Positions 17,601-25,774 of a DNA stretch of 64,000 nucleotides are shown in pieces. The DNA is taken from assembly GCA_943788045.1 (NCBI GenBank), contig CALSOT010000007.1, positions 1-64,000 on the forward strand, read 5' to 3'. Made by a program: the position numbers and the translations under genes. A model generated the notes under the pieces. It did not search any database. It was not told the origin of the DNA and saw nothing but the letters and a program-made list of their open reading frames with translations. This DNA comes from an uncultured Polaribacter sp. (GTDB taxonomy: Bacteria > Bacteroidota > Bacteroidia > Flavobacteriales > Flavobacteriaceae). Each line of letters begins with the position of its first letter. Within the stretch, counting starts at the first letter, position 1.

Positions 17601-18984
17601 AGGTGATTTAATTAATTTTTGTAGAGAAGAAGTGTTTTCTTTTAAAATGTTGGCAGATAAAAATAAATTAGATTTATCTTTTGAATGCAGCGAATATAGT
17701 ATTGAAGGATATTTTGATTGGGATAAAATAGAGAAAATTCTAAATAATTTAATTTCAAATGCTATTAATTACACCGATGAAGGGGGAACGATTAAAGTTT
17801 CTTTATCAATATTGGGAGATGAAAAACGAAAACAAATAGAAGATTCTAAAATAGAATCTAGGTTTGTTAGAATTATAGTAGAAGATACAGGTATCGGAAT
17901 TCCACGGAATCAATTATCATTAATTTTTGAAAGATTTCATCAAATTAAAAGTTACTCAAAAGAAGGGGTAAAAGGGTCTGGAATCGGATTAGCGCTAACT
18001 AAGTCACTTATAGAATTACATAAAGGTGTTATTACTGTTGAAAGTGAAAAAAATAAAGGAAGTAGGTTTATTGTAGATTTACCATTATTAACAAATTTAA
18101 AATCACATAGTCAACCTGTTATTGGGGCAGATAGAATTATAAATGCAGATAAACCTATAGAGGATACTCTTGATACTATTAAAAAGGAAGAAAAAGTTTT
18201 AATAGGACATGAAGATGATAAACCGAAATTATTATTGGTTGAAGACAACGCTGACATGTTGGAGTTTATTTCAAAAGAACTAGAGAGTAGGTATAAAATT
18301 TATAAGGCTGCTGATGGTGTTAAAGGCTTAAAAAAAGCGTTGAAAGTAATTCCAGATTTAATTATTAGTGATGTGATGATGCCTAATATGGATGGTATTG
18401 AGTTTTGTAAGCATATTAAAAGCGATGAACTCACAGATCACATTCCTCTTATATTATTAACTGCAAAGGGAACAACAGAGCACCTGATTGAGGGGCTTGA
18501 GGTAGGTGCTGATTCGTATATTTCAAAGCCTTTTGATATGAGACATCTAGAAGTGCGAATTAAAAAATTAATGGATCAAAGGACTGCTCTTAAAGAAAAG
18601 TTCACAAAGGGAAGTGTGAAGTTAGATTCACAAAAAGTTGGAATCAATAATACTGAAAAATTATTTCTTGAAAAAGTTGAAAAAATATTAGAAGAAAATC
18701 TAACAAATTCTGAATTTAAAGTGGATGATTTAGGGAATCAGTTAGGGTACAGTAGGATGCAGCTTTACAGAAAATTAAAATCGATAAGAGGTTTGTCTGC
18801 TAACGAATTTATTAGAGAATATAGAATTAAAAAAGCTGCGGTGTATCTTAGAGAAACCGATATGAAAATATTTGAAGTCTTATATGAAATAGGGATTTCT
18901 AATCATTCTTATTTTACAAAATGTTTTAAACAATATTTTAATAAATCACCAAAAGAATATATTGAAGAGTATAGGGGGAAATAA
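14692..18984 (+). CDS. Hybrid two-component system regulator (HTCS-1)
   Basis: A 1430-residue one-protein sensor and transcription activator. Signal peptide, then about 750 periplasmic residues of repeated two-component-propeller motifs ('GYMWFGTSNGLYRYDGYNF', 'GVIWVGTKFGL', 'GNIWIGFRNKGL'), then a Y_Y_Y domain (about 780-845, 'YKYKLEGFDKEWV'). One membrane segment lies near 846-866. The cytoplasmic part has HisKA with phospho-acceptor His 906 ('NVSHEFKTPLTLI'), an ATPase domain ('NLISNAINYTDEGG', 'EDTGIGIP', 'GSGIGLAL'), a receiver with Asp 1227 ('LIISDVMMPNMDG'), and a C-terminal AraC-type DNA-binding domain (about 1325-1430). All key residues are present. Related proteins bind oligosaccharides in the propeller and activate a neighbouring PUL. 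It is flanked by GH29 and sulfatase genes, its likely targets. It is a close paralogue of HTCS-2. Confidence 0.97.
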   Translation: MRVRFIAVYCLFFLNVLFGQENLSLIQKEQLKFEHLGVSDGLMHNSIVTILQDKKGYMWFGTSNGLYRYDGYNFVYYSNSPDDDFSLLSNEVNVLFEDSKGVIWVGTKFGLCYYNREEDLFISSLSIGSIEADKRKIIDPVRCIEEDKFGALWIGTRFGVYHINKNLDTSFNMRLINSGIAENTLSHNNINSIEEDDMGRLWLGTNVGLNLLRREKDSSFSFKRFLNKPGNKNSLSNNYVSKILKGTNGKLFIGTKKGLTVLEKDTLRGTENFKTYTYNKKNKNSIGNNNINTLTEDHRGNIWIGFRNKGLNKFNPANGKFNHCQNYTSQESKLRSNSITDLFVDNSGVLWVAAQRGWLSKLNIDRKKIAHYKYNKPNFKGLSSNLINSIYEDSKNNIWIGTLDNGLNRLTFSDGSPEFIKYKHDKNNKNSLIDNSVFAICEDNFGNYWISSQTDGISHVKMENDPKSNKIQSVFYNNKPSIKNFPSNKIAVLTKDNKGDIWSGSYDKGGLIKFTPTRFGEKKPTFLQYQHNPGNENSLTSSSISCIYEDSEGVLWVGTNGGGLNKILRDEFNNPEKFIRIVNEKNNSKSLSSNYVFSIHEDKKGNIWVGTFGGGLNKISKIEKNNLFPEIARYFKEDGVTANEIYGILEDEEDNLWISSNNGISVFNTKKETFEPLSLSDGIQSEIFRKHAYFKDSKGLMYFGGINGINVLDPSEMVNNSSLPRIEIVDFKIFNESVKVGEEVLGSVILKKSIEETSEIVLESKHNTFSFDFSGLHYVSPKDNQYKYKLEGFDKEWVLTNSTRRFAGYSNLESGTYKFRVKVSNNDNLWNEISKDIVITVLPPFWKTWWAYIIYALLIVFLMWLFRKYVLINQEYQGKIKIEKIEQEKIKEVNKIKLEFFTNVSHEFKTPLTLILGPLQRLIASEETSAKVRDSLLLMERNANQLFRLVNQIMEFRKVENKKLKLQTSKGDLINFCREEVFSFKMLADKNKLDLSFECSEYSIEGYFDWDKIEKILNNLISNAINYTDEGGTIKVSLSILGDEKRKQIEDSKIESRFVRIIVEDTGIGIPRNQLSLIFERFHQIKSYSKEGVKGSGIGLALTKSLIELHKGVITVESEKNKGSRFIVDLPLLTNLKSHSQPVIGADRIINADKPIEDTLDTIKKEEKVLIGHEDDKPKLLLVEDNADMLEFISKELESRYKIYKAADGVKGLKKALKVIPDLIISDVMMPNMDGIEFCKHIKSDELTDHIPLILLTAKGTTEHLIEGLEVGADSYISKPFDMRHLEVRIKKLMDQRTALKEKFTKGSVKLDSQKVGINNTEKLFLEKVEKILEENLTNSEFKVDDLGNQLGYSRMQLYRKLKSIRGLSANEFIREYRIKKAAVYLRETDMKIFEVLYEIGISNHSYFTKCFKQYFNKSPKEYIEEYRGK

Positions 18985-19160
18985 GATGTTACAAATGATT
19001 CTAATTTCAGAAAATCAAACATCACCCTACTTTTTGAAGATTTAGTCAATTATAAATAGGCTGTTTTAGAGCATATAGTATAGTTGTTTTGTTATCTTTA
19101 TGTTCTTTAAGGGCTTTGGATTTGTGAGATGATGAGTTAAATTAATATAAATGTATAATT

Positions 19161-20507
19161 ATGAAAACGGTTTTATCCAAAACGAATAAATTACACTTAG
19201 TAGCTTTATTGTTTACATTGTTTAGTTTTAGTGTTTGTGCACAAATTCCAAATACTACCCTTAATGAGTTAAAAGTGATGACTTGGAATGTGTGGTATGG
19301 TTTTTCGCAATTAACAGCATCAAGTGGAAATTTACCAGCAGATCATCCATTTATTGCAAGTCAGACCGAAGTGCAGCAAAAGGCTACATCTTTTTTGTTA
19401 ACAGAAGCTCCAGATGTATTAGCGCTGCAAGAGCTTAACGGTTTTGATGCTAATTCACTTGCTTCCTTTGCTACTTCATATGGCCATGATTATTCGTATA
19501 TTTTTGATAGAGATAATAAACAGTCCACAGGGGTTACTTCAAAATATCCATTAGAGTTTTTAGAAGGACAAAATGGAACGTATAATGGTACTAATTTAGA
19601 GGGTACTTTTGCTATAAAACTTCAAAACCAATCTATTGTATTTATTGTGGTTCATTTAAATTCAGCAAATAAATCTCATCGTTTAAAAGAAAGTAATTAT
19701 GTGCTTGAGCTTTATAATAAATACAGAGAGCTAAATAATCATGTTGTTCTGTTAGGTGATTTTAATTCTATGACTATTACGGATAGAGCTTATGCTGAAA
19801 CTAAAATAGATAAAAGATTAAAATATCGAATATTTAAAGACAAATGTAAACATGAGTTAAATAAAGTAAACCAACCTGATGCAGGAATGGAGGCTTGTAC
19901 AACATGGGATTATAGTGTTATGGATTTATATTGGAATTACATAGATTATCCAATAAAAGATACAACAAATGAATTTGCAAATAGAGAAAGTTATGTAGCC
20001 GATAGTTTTTGGGGTACTTTTCCTTCTAGTTCTGTAAAATTATTTCATGATACCAGCAATCTAGATCATGAAAATAATTCAACAACAACTCATTTGCAAG
20101 AAGAGCATTTGGCAAGAATAGACTATGTTTTAGCTAGCACAGAATTAGCGAGTTTTACGAGCGATGCTCGTATTATTCATTCTTATACAAATACTCAAAA
20201 TCAAACAATACTAATTGATGAAATGTCTGATCATTACCCCGTAAGCACAACATTCAAGGCATCCAATTTATCCATTATCAAACCTAAGATGTCTATAAAT
20301 ATATCCCCTAATCCATTAAAAGGAAATATTTTAAGAGTGAGTTCTTACTCTGCTGATATTAATAGTGCTGTATTATTCGATGTTACGGGTAGAAAAATAA
20401 TGGATGTCGTAATACAAAATGATCTCATAAATTTTAATAGTTTACTCGAAGGAGTTTATTTATTGCAATTTAATACTGGTTTGGTAAAAAGAATTTTAAA
20501 ATATTAG
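19161..20507 (+). CDS. T9SS-secreted endonuclease/exonuclease/phosphatase (EEP) family protein
   Basis: A 448-residue secreted enzyme of the DNase I-like fold. After the signal peptide ('FSFSVCAQ') come the EEP signatures: 'LKVMTWNVWYGF', the metal-binding Glu in 'DVLALQELNGFD', 'FIVVHLNSANKSHRLKE', 'VVLLGDFNSMT', and the C-terminal 'DEMSDHYPVSTTF' with the catalytic Asp-His pair. A T9SS domain follows from about residue 375 ('INISPNPLKGNILRV') and ends in 'GLVKRILKY'. Substrates of this fold include DNA, RNA, phospholipids and sugar phosphates; sequence alone does not choose between them. It sits between HTCS-1 and the sulfatase operon, an unusual partner for a PUL. It may supply phosphate or degrade extracellular DNA. 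Confidence 0.88.
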   Translation: MKTVLSKTNKLHLVALLFTLFSFSVCAQIPNTTLNELKVMTWNVWYGFSQLTASSGNLPADHPFIASQTEVQQKATSFLLTEAPDVLALQELNGFDANSLASFATSYGHDYSYIFDRDNKQSTGVTSKYPLEFLEGQNGTYNGTNLEGTFAIKLQNQSIVFIVVHLNSANKSHRLKESNYVLELYNKYRELNNHVVLLGDFNSMTITDRAYAETKIDKRLKYRIFKDKCKHELNKVNQPDAGMEACTTWDYSVMDLYWNYIDYPIKDTTNEFANRESYVADSFWGTFPSSSVKLFHDTSNLDHENNSTTTHLQEEHLARIDYVLASTELASFTSDARIIHSYTNTQNQTILIDEMSDHYPVSTTFKASNLSIIKPKMSINISPNPLKGNILRVSSYSADINSAVLFDVTGRKIMDVVIQNDLINFNSLLEGVYLLQFNTGLVKRILKY

Positions 20508-20593
20508 TAACCTTCCTACAAAAATATAAATCCATATCTGGGATAATTATTTAAACGGAGATGTATTCAGTTTATGTGTGGGTTATTATTAAG

Positions 20594-20607
20594 TATACCG
20601 TGGTATA
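20594..20607. promoter_or_regulatory. Palindrome upstream of the sulfatase operon
   Basis: TATACCGTGGTATA is a perfect 14-bp palindrome about 190 bases before the first sulfatase start, in the 288-base gap 20508-20795. Dyads of this size are common repressor or activator sites, but no protein can be assigned and it could be chance. Confidence 0.25.
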
Positions 20608-20795
20608 TTTCCTTCATCACTGATATTAATTTTGCCATGAGAATAATTTAGAACTTGGTAAATGAATTTCTTTTTATCACGCAATACATTTATTCAAATT
20701 TGTAATATTTAAGTTAAGTTTTGTAACCACAGGTTGGTTAAGAAAAGTGTTAAGTATTAATTTTGAAATTCAGAATAAGAGATAATTTAAATACG

Positions 20796-22466
20796 ATGTT
20801 TTCTAAGAGTATAAAAAAGTTATTAAGTAATATACTGTTACTTGGTTTTTATGTAGGATTGGCTCAATCCTCAAAGAAGCCAAATATCTTATTTATTATG
20901 TCTGATGACCATACTAGCACTGCAATCGGGGCTTATGGTGGTAGGTTGGCAAAATTAAATCCTACTCCCACTATAGATCAGTTAGCAAATGAGGGGATGT
21001 TATTAGAAAATACATTTTGTAATAATGCCATATGTTCTCCTAGCCGAGCTTCTATTTTAACTGGTCAATATAGTTCAACAAATGGAGTAACAGGTTTAGG
21101 TGGGAGATTACCTAAAGAAAAGCAATATTTACCAATTGAGTTAAAAAAAGCAGGGTATGAAACTGCTGTTATTGGGAAATGGCATTTGGGCACCATGCCG
21201 TTAGCTTTTGATTACTATAAGGTAATGCGCAGTCAAGGGCATTACTTTAATCCTATTTTCACAGAAAAAGGGCAAACCATCAAGGAATATAAAGTTGGGA
21301 AAAAAACAGAAAAAGGAACAATTCAAAATATAGGGCATTCTTCAGATGTTATCGCTTCTTCAGGAATAGATTGGTTACAAAAAAGAAATGCATCTAAACC
21401 TTTCTTTTTAAAACTTCACTTTAAAGCACCTCATGGACCTTTTAGTAATGCTCCCAGATATGACACTTACCTCGAAGATGTAAAGATTCCAGAACCGGAT
21501 AATTATAGAGATCGAAAAAATAATGGTTCTATAGCAACTAGAGGTTACAATGATGAGTTAATAAACTTTATAGGGACCTCTGTAGATGGCAGAAACAAAC
21601 TTAGAAATAACACTTCTTTAATAGACAGAAAGCTAAGACAAAGTTTAAGTGATAAAGAATTAACTACAAAAGCATATCAAGTCTATCTTAAAAAGTATTT
21701 ACGATGTGTTAAAGGGGTGGATGATAATGTTAAACGTGTAATAGATCATCTAAAGTCGGAAGGGCTTTATGATAATACAATAATAATTTATACTGGAGAT
21801 CAAGGATTCTATTTAGGTGAACATAATTTTATAGATAAAAGGTGGGGTTATGAGGAAGGAATGAGAATGCCTTTTATTATTAGGTATCCAAAAACAATAA
21901 AGGCAGGAACTCGCTCTGATGCTATTACCGAAAATGTAGATTTTGCTCCAACTATTCTTGATTTTGCCGGAGCAGAAATTCCAAATCAAATGCAAGGAAA
22001 AAGTTTCAAACATATATTAGAAACAGGGAAAGAGCATAAAGACTGGAAACAAGAGGCCTATTATCATTATCAGTTACATATGGCGCATCATTTAAATCCT
22101 GCTCATATTGGTATAAGAACTAAAGATTATAAATTACTTTTATTTTATGGTGCTAAGATTAAGAGTACCATGCCAACTACACCTCCATCTTGGGAGCTTT
22201 ACGATTTAAAGAAAGATCCAACAGAAGATAATAATGTTTATAGTAATCCAAAATATACAAAGACGATTAAAGATTTAAAGGAGAAATTGAAGCAATTAAG
22301 AAAAGACTATAAATTAGATGGCACTGATTTTGCGTATAATAAAGTAATAAATGAGTATTGGGACTATTCTAACGACGATTATAAAAAAGCTATCCAGATA
22401 TCTTCAGAAGCTAAAAAATCAATTCCACTTGATAGAAAAATAAAAAAAAATAAAAAAAAACACTAA
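20796..22466 (+). CDS. S1-family sulfatase with short basic tail
   Basis: A 556-residue sulfatase. I place the start at the ATG at 20796, because it leaves a normal signal peptide ('LLSNILLLGFYVGLAQ'); an in-frame TTG at 20763 would add 11 residues before it. Metal-binding Asp pair in 'NILFIMSDDHTS'; Cys 80 in C-S-P-S-R ('AICSPSRASILTGQY'); 'VIGKWHLGTMP'; second metal site 'IIYTGDQGFYLGEHNF'; then 'DKRWGYEEGMRMPFIIRYP'. This is the pattern of S1 enzymes often annotated as mucin or heparan-type desulfatases. It closely resembles the product of 33473-35089 (for example 'NPAHIGIRTKDYKLLLFYG' here). The C-terminus ends with lysines ('KIKKNKKKH'). The stop codon directly abuts the next start, so translation is probably coupled. 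Confidence 0.93.
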   Translation: MFSKSIKKLLSNILLLGFYVGLAQSSKKPNILFIMSDDHTSTAIGAYGGRLAKLNPTPTIDQLANEGMLLENTFCNNAICSPSRASILTGQYSSTNGVTGLGGRLPKEKQYLPIELKKAGYETAVIGKWHLGTMPLAFDYYKVMRSQGHYFNPIFTEKGQTIKEYKVGKKTEKGTIQNIGHSSDVIASSGIDWLQKRNASKPFFLKLHFKAPHGPFSNAPRYDTYLEDVKIPEPDNYRDRKNNGSIATRGYNDELINFIGTSVDGRNKLRNNTSLIDRKLRQSLSDKELTTKAYQVYLKKYLRCVKGVDDNVKRVIDHLKSEGLYDNTIIIYTGDQGFYLGEHNFIDKRWGYEEGMRMPFIIRYPKTIKAGTRSDAITENVDFAPTILDFAGAEIPNQMQGKSFKHILETGKEHKDWKQEAYYHYQLHMAHHLNPAHIGIRTKDYKLLLFYGAKIKSTMPTTPPSWELYDLKKDPTEDNNVYSNPKYTKTIKDLKEKLKQLRKDYKLDGTDFAYNKVINEYWDYSNDDYKKAIQISSEAKKSIPLDRKIKKNKKKH

Positions 22467-23999
22467 ATGAAAGTATTCGAAAATAATTATATTAAAGATG
22501 TCATAAAAAATGCTATAGTGGCAATATCATTTTTATTACTGGGCTCAGCCTATGCCCAAGAAAAACCAAATATTATCCTTATTATGGCTGATGATTTAGG
22601 ATATGGCGATGTGGGGTTTAATGGTAATAAAGTAATTAAGACTCCATCAATGGACAGATTAGCAGAATCTGGTATGAAATTTACTAATTTTTATGCTGGT
22701 GGTCCTGTATGCTCTCCAACAAGAGGAACAGTTTTAACAGGGCGTCATTACTTTCGTTATGGTGTTTTTTCAGCGAATATTGGGCACTTACCAAAAGAAG
22801 AGGTTGTACTTCCAGAGGTACTAAAAGAAGAAGGTTATACAACAGGACATTTTGGGAAGTGGCACCTTGGAACTTTAAGTAGAGAAGTATCTCCTAAAGG
22901 TCCTAAAAGAAAACCTGCAGAAAATTATTCCCCACCATCTTTTCATTCATATGATCAGTCTTTTGTAACAGAATCTGCCGTAGGAACATGGAATCCCTCT
23001 GTTGGTGGAAGATATCATAACAACCCTTATTATTTTAATGGTGTCGAAGAAACTGAAAATTTAGCAGGTGATGATTCTAGGGTAATTATGGATCGTGTAT
23101 TGCCTTTTATTGAAGGTGCTGCAAAAGAGAAAAAGCCTTTTTTATCTGTAATTTGGTTTCATACACCACACGAACCTGTAATAGCTGGTCCAGAATACAA
23201 AAAAATGTATTCAGAATTTAGTGATGGGTTACAAGACTATTATGGTGCTGTTACCGCAATGGATGATCAAATTGGAAGATTGCAAGCAAAATTAGAAGCA
23301 CTAGATATTGATGAAAATACAATTATTTGGTTTTGTAGTGATAATGGTCCTGAAGGTAAAGAGCAGACAGATAAAAGGCCAGGTAGTACAGGGGGCTTAA
23401 GAGGTCGTAAAAGAAGTTTGTATTCTGGAGGAGTTGGTGTTCCTGCGTTTGTGGTTTGGCCAAATAAAGTAAAACCAGGTTCATCTACAGGTTATATAAG
23501 TGGTACATTAGATTATCTACCTACAATAATGGATGCTTTAAACATTAAAATGCAAGATGATCGTCCGATTGATGGTGTTTCTTTAGTGAACATGTTAGAA
23601 GGTAAAGAAGCTCAAAGAACAAAGCCACTTCCTTTTATGCATAGAGGAAAAGCAACATGGATTCAAGGAGATTTAAAGTACGTTACGGCTGGTAAAAGGA
23701 CTGTAGAAGTTTACAATTTAAAGAAAGATCGTTTTGAAGAAAATAATCTTATCGCTGAATATGCTGAGCAAGCAAAAGAAATGGACAAGCATATTATGGA
23801 CTGGAACTTATCTTGCAAAGACAGTCATGCTGGTAAAGACTATTCAAATACTAATTTTAAATCAGTCGATAAATGGTCTGGTTTAGATATAGATCGTAAA
23901 GAAAAAAAAGCAGAGAAAGCTAAAAAAGTAAAGAAAGCTAAAAAAGGGAAGAAAGCGAAAAAAGGAAGTAAAAATAAAAAAAGAAAGAAAAAACAATAA
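22467..23999 (+). CDS. S1-family sulfatase with K-K-x repeat tail
   Basis: A 510-residue sulfatase with a signal peptide ending near 'SAYAQ'. The Asp pair is in 'NIILIMADDLGYGDVG' and Cys 82 in C-S-P-T-R ('PVCSPTRGTVLTGRH'). 'GHFGKWHLGTLS' and 'IIWFCSDNGPEG' are active-site strands, and 'GLRGRKRSLYSGGVGVPA' is typical of arylsulfatase-A-like enzymes. The catalytic domain ends near residue 475. Residues 478-510 form a tail with 20 Lys and 1 Arg in 33 positions, largely as x-K-K triplets with Ala, Val, Gly or Asn between. No such tail is part of the S1 fold. The tail could hold the enzyme on polyanionic glycan or another acidic surface. It starts immediately after the preceding sulfatase, and the next gene begins 2 bases after it. 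Confidence 0.93.
   Translation: MKVFENNYIKDVIKNAIVAISFLLLGSAYAQEKPNIILIMADDLGYGDVGFNGNKVIKTPSMDRLAESGMKFTNFYAGGPVCSPTRGTVLTGRHYFRYGVFSANIGHLPKEEVVLPEVLKEEGYTTGHFGKWHLGTLSREVSPKGPKRKPAENYSPPSFHSYDQSFVTESAVGTWNPSVGGRYHNNPYYFNGVEETENLAGDDSRVIMDRVLPFIEGAAKEKKPFLSVIWFHTPHEPVIAGPEYKKMYSEFSDGLQDYYGAVTAMDDQIGRLQAKLEALDIDENTIIWFCSDNGPEGKEQTDKRPGSTGGLRGRKRSLYSGGVGVPAFVVWPNKVKPGSSTGYISGTLDYLPTIMDALNIKMQDDRPIDGVSLVNMLEGKEAQRTKPLPFMHRGKATWIQGDLKYVTAGKRTVEVYNLKKDRFEENNLIAEYAEQAKEMDKHIMDWNLSCKDSHAGKDYSNTNFKSVDKWSGLDIDRKEKKAEKAKKVKKAKKGKKAKKGSKNKKRKKKQ
23898..23996 (+). repeat. Low-complexity lysine-codon tract
   Basis: Purine-rich, roughly 9-bp periodic codons (AAA/AAG pairs followed by one other codon) encode the K-K-x tail of the sulfatase at 22467-23999. 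Such tracts are prone to length change by slippage. Confidence 0.85.
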
Positions 24000-24001
24000 T
24001 C

Positions 24002-25642
24002 ATGAAAATAAATACAAAAGTTTTAGGATTAGTTCTCCTAGCATTTATAACTATAAATAAGATTAGTGCACAGAAAAAAAGTAAAAAACAAAATATTATT
24101 TTTCTATTAACAGACGATCAAAGATGGGATGCGTTAAGTTGCATGGGCAATAAAGAGATTAGCACACCAAACATCGATAAAATTGCGGAAAAGGGGGTGA
24201 TGTTTACCAATTTCTATAATACTACCTCTATTTGCATGGCGAGCAGGGCTCAAATGATGACAGGAATGTACGAGTTTAAAACAGGATGTAATTTTACGCA
24301 TGGTCCATTAACCAAAAAGAAGTTTCAAAAATCATATCCAGTATTATTGAGAAAAGCAGGTTATAAAACTGGATTTACGGGTAAATTTGGATATGCAGTA
24401 AAAGAAAATGCGGATGCAAAAGCGGGTTATGCAAAAATGGAAGATTTACCTGTGGATGAGTTTGATTGGTGGAAAGGATGGCCAAGTCAAGGTTATTATC
24501 AAACAGCTAAGAACAAGCACATGGTTGAGTATGCTGAAAAGCACCCTCATGTGTCGGGTGCATTGGGCGCGGCTTCCGTAGATTTTATAAAAGAATATTC
24601 AAATAAAAAAGAACCATTTTGTTTGTCAGTGAGTTTTAAAGCTCCACACAATCCTGTATCTCCTGATCCTCAATATGATCATATTTACAAAGGAAAAACT
24701 TTTACAAAGAATCCTAATTTTGGACAAGAAGGGGCCAAGCACTTGCCAAAACAATCTAAATTAGGACGCCAATATCAGCGTTTAGGTGAACACTGGAACG
24801 CAGAAAACTATGATTATGCCATGTCTAGATACTATCAATTGATTCATGGAATTGATGTAGCTGTTGGAATGATTTTAGATGAATTAGAAAAACAAGGTGA
24901 GGCTGACAATACTGTTATTATCTTCACAACAGATAATGGGTATAGCACGGGAGCTCATGGTTTTGGTGGTAAGGTATTGCCATACGAAGAGGGGGCTAAA
25001 GGACCTTTGTTGATCTATGCGCCTGGGTCAAAATCTGAAAATAAGGGTTGGAAAAGTCATGCTATTACGGGTAATATTGATATGACTCCAACTATTTTAG
25101 ATATCGCTGGTGTTGATATTCCTGATAATGTAGATGGAAAAAGTTTAATACCGCTATTAGAAAAGAAAAATGCAAGTGTAAAAGATCATCAAGCTATTAT
25201 TCAAGCATGGGGTGAAAGTCCTACACATTCTTTATCTGTTGTTAGTGACGATTACAAATACTTATACTGGTTCTATGCTGATGGTATGGAGGCTAAAGAG
25301 GAATTATACAACCTTAAAGAAGATAAGTATGAAATGAATAATTTAGCTCAGAGTAAATCTGAAGCAAAGCAACTTAAAAAAATGCAAACTATTTACGATA
25401 GTTATGTTGCTAGAATTAAAAAAGAAGGTGCTCCTTTAAACAGGTATATCGAATACGGTACTCTATACGATCGCCATGTTTCTTGGGAGGATAAGAAAGA
25501 CTTGATAAAAGAATATATTGACCCTTCAAAGAGAAAACCAAAGAAAAGTAAAAAGCAAAAAAAGGATAAAAAAGATAAAAAGGGCAAAAAGGGCAAAAAG
25601 GGTAAGAAAGTAAAGAAAAATAGAAAGAATAAGTCGAACTAA
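24002..25642 (+). CDS. S1-family sulfatase with K-K-x repeat tail
   Basis: A 546-residue sulfatase with a signal peptide ('VLLAFITINKISAQ'). Metal-binding Asp pair in 'NIIFLLTDDQRWDALS'; the maturation motif is C-M-A-S-R with Cys 78 ('SICMASRAQMMTGMY'), the Ala variant of C-x-P/A-x-R, which formylglycine-generating systems also accept. 'VIIFTTDNGYSTGAHGFGGK' is the second metal site. A typical C-terminal subdomain ends with 'LYNLKEDKYEMNNLAQ'. Residues 510-546 form a tail with 22 Lys and 2 Arg in 37, mostly as K-K-x triplets with Asp, Gly, Ser or Val. This is the most extreme basic tail in the window. It is the third gene of the tightly packed sulfatase run; the next gene follows after 132 bases. 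Confidence 0.93.
   Translation: MKINTKVLGLVLLAFITINKISAQKKSKKQNIIFLLTDDQRWDALSCMGNKEISTPNIDKIAEKGVMFTNFYNTTSICMASRAQMMTGMYEFKTGCNFTHGPLTKKKFQKSYPVLLRKAGYKTGFTGKFGYAVKENADAKAGYAKMEDLPVDEFDWWKGWPSQGYYQTAKNKHMVEYAEKHPHVSGALGAASVDFIKEYSNKKEPFCLSVSFKAPHNPVSPDPQYDHIYKGKTFTKNPNFGQEGAKHLPKQSKLGRQYQRLGEHWNAENYDYAMSRYYQLIHGIDVAVGMILDELEKQGEADNTVIIFTTDNGYSTGAHGFGGKVLPYEEGAKGPLLIYAPGSKSENKGWKSHAITGNIDMTPTILDIAGVDIPDNVDGKSLIPLLEKKNASVKDHQAIIQAWGESPTHSLSVVSDDYKYLYWFYADGMEAKEELYNLKEDKYEMNNLAQSKSEAKQLKKMQTIYDSYVARIKKEGAPLNRYIEYGTLYDRHVSWEDKKDLIKEYIDPSKRKPKKSKKQKKDKKDKKGKKGKKGKKVKKNRKNKSN
25529..25639 (+). repeat. Low-complexity lysine-codon tract
   Basis: A 111-base purine tract with near 9-bp periodicity encodes the K-K-x tail of the sulfatase at 24002-25642. 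It resembles the tract at 23898-23996, which suggests parallel expansion or exchange between the neighbouring genes. Confidence 0.85.
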
Positions 25643-25774
25643 TTATTTGTTTTCACAAGATATAATTATTGCTTCTAAATAGTTTAATTGTAATATTTAT
25701 GTTACGATTTGAGATGTTTGGTTCTAAGAAAAGAACATCATGGACTAATTTTGGGAGAAATAAATTTATTTAAA

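Noticed and set aside
20763..20795. TTG start for the sulfatase at 20796
   Set aside because: It would put 11 residues of a charged leader before a normal signal peptide; the ATG at 20796 fits better.
25709..25774. TTG start for the sulfatase at 25775
   Set aside because: The added 22 residues are charged and histidine-rich and come before the signal peptide; the ATG at 25775 fits export.
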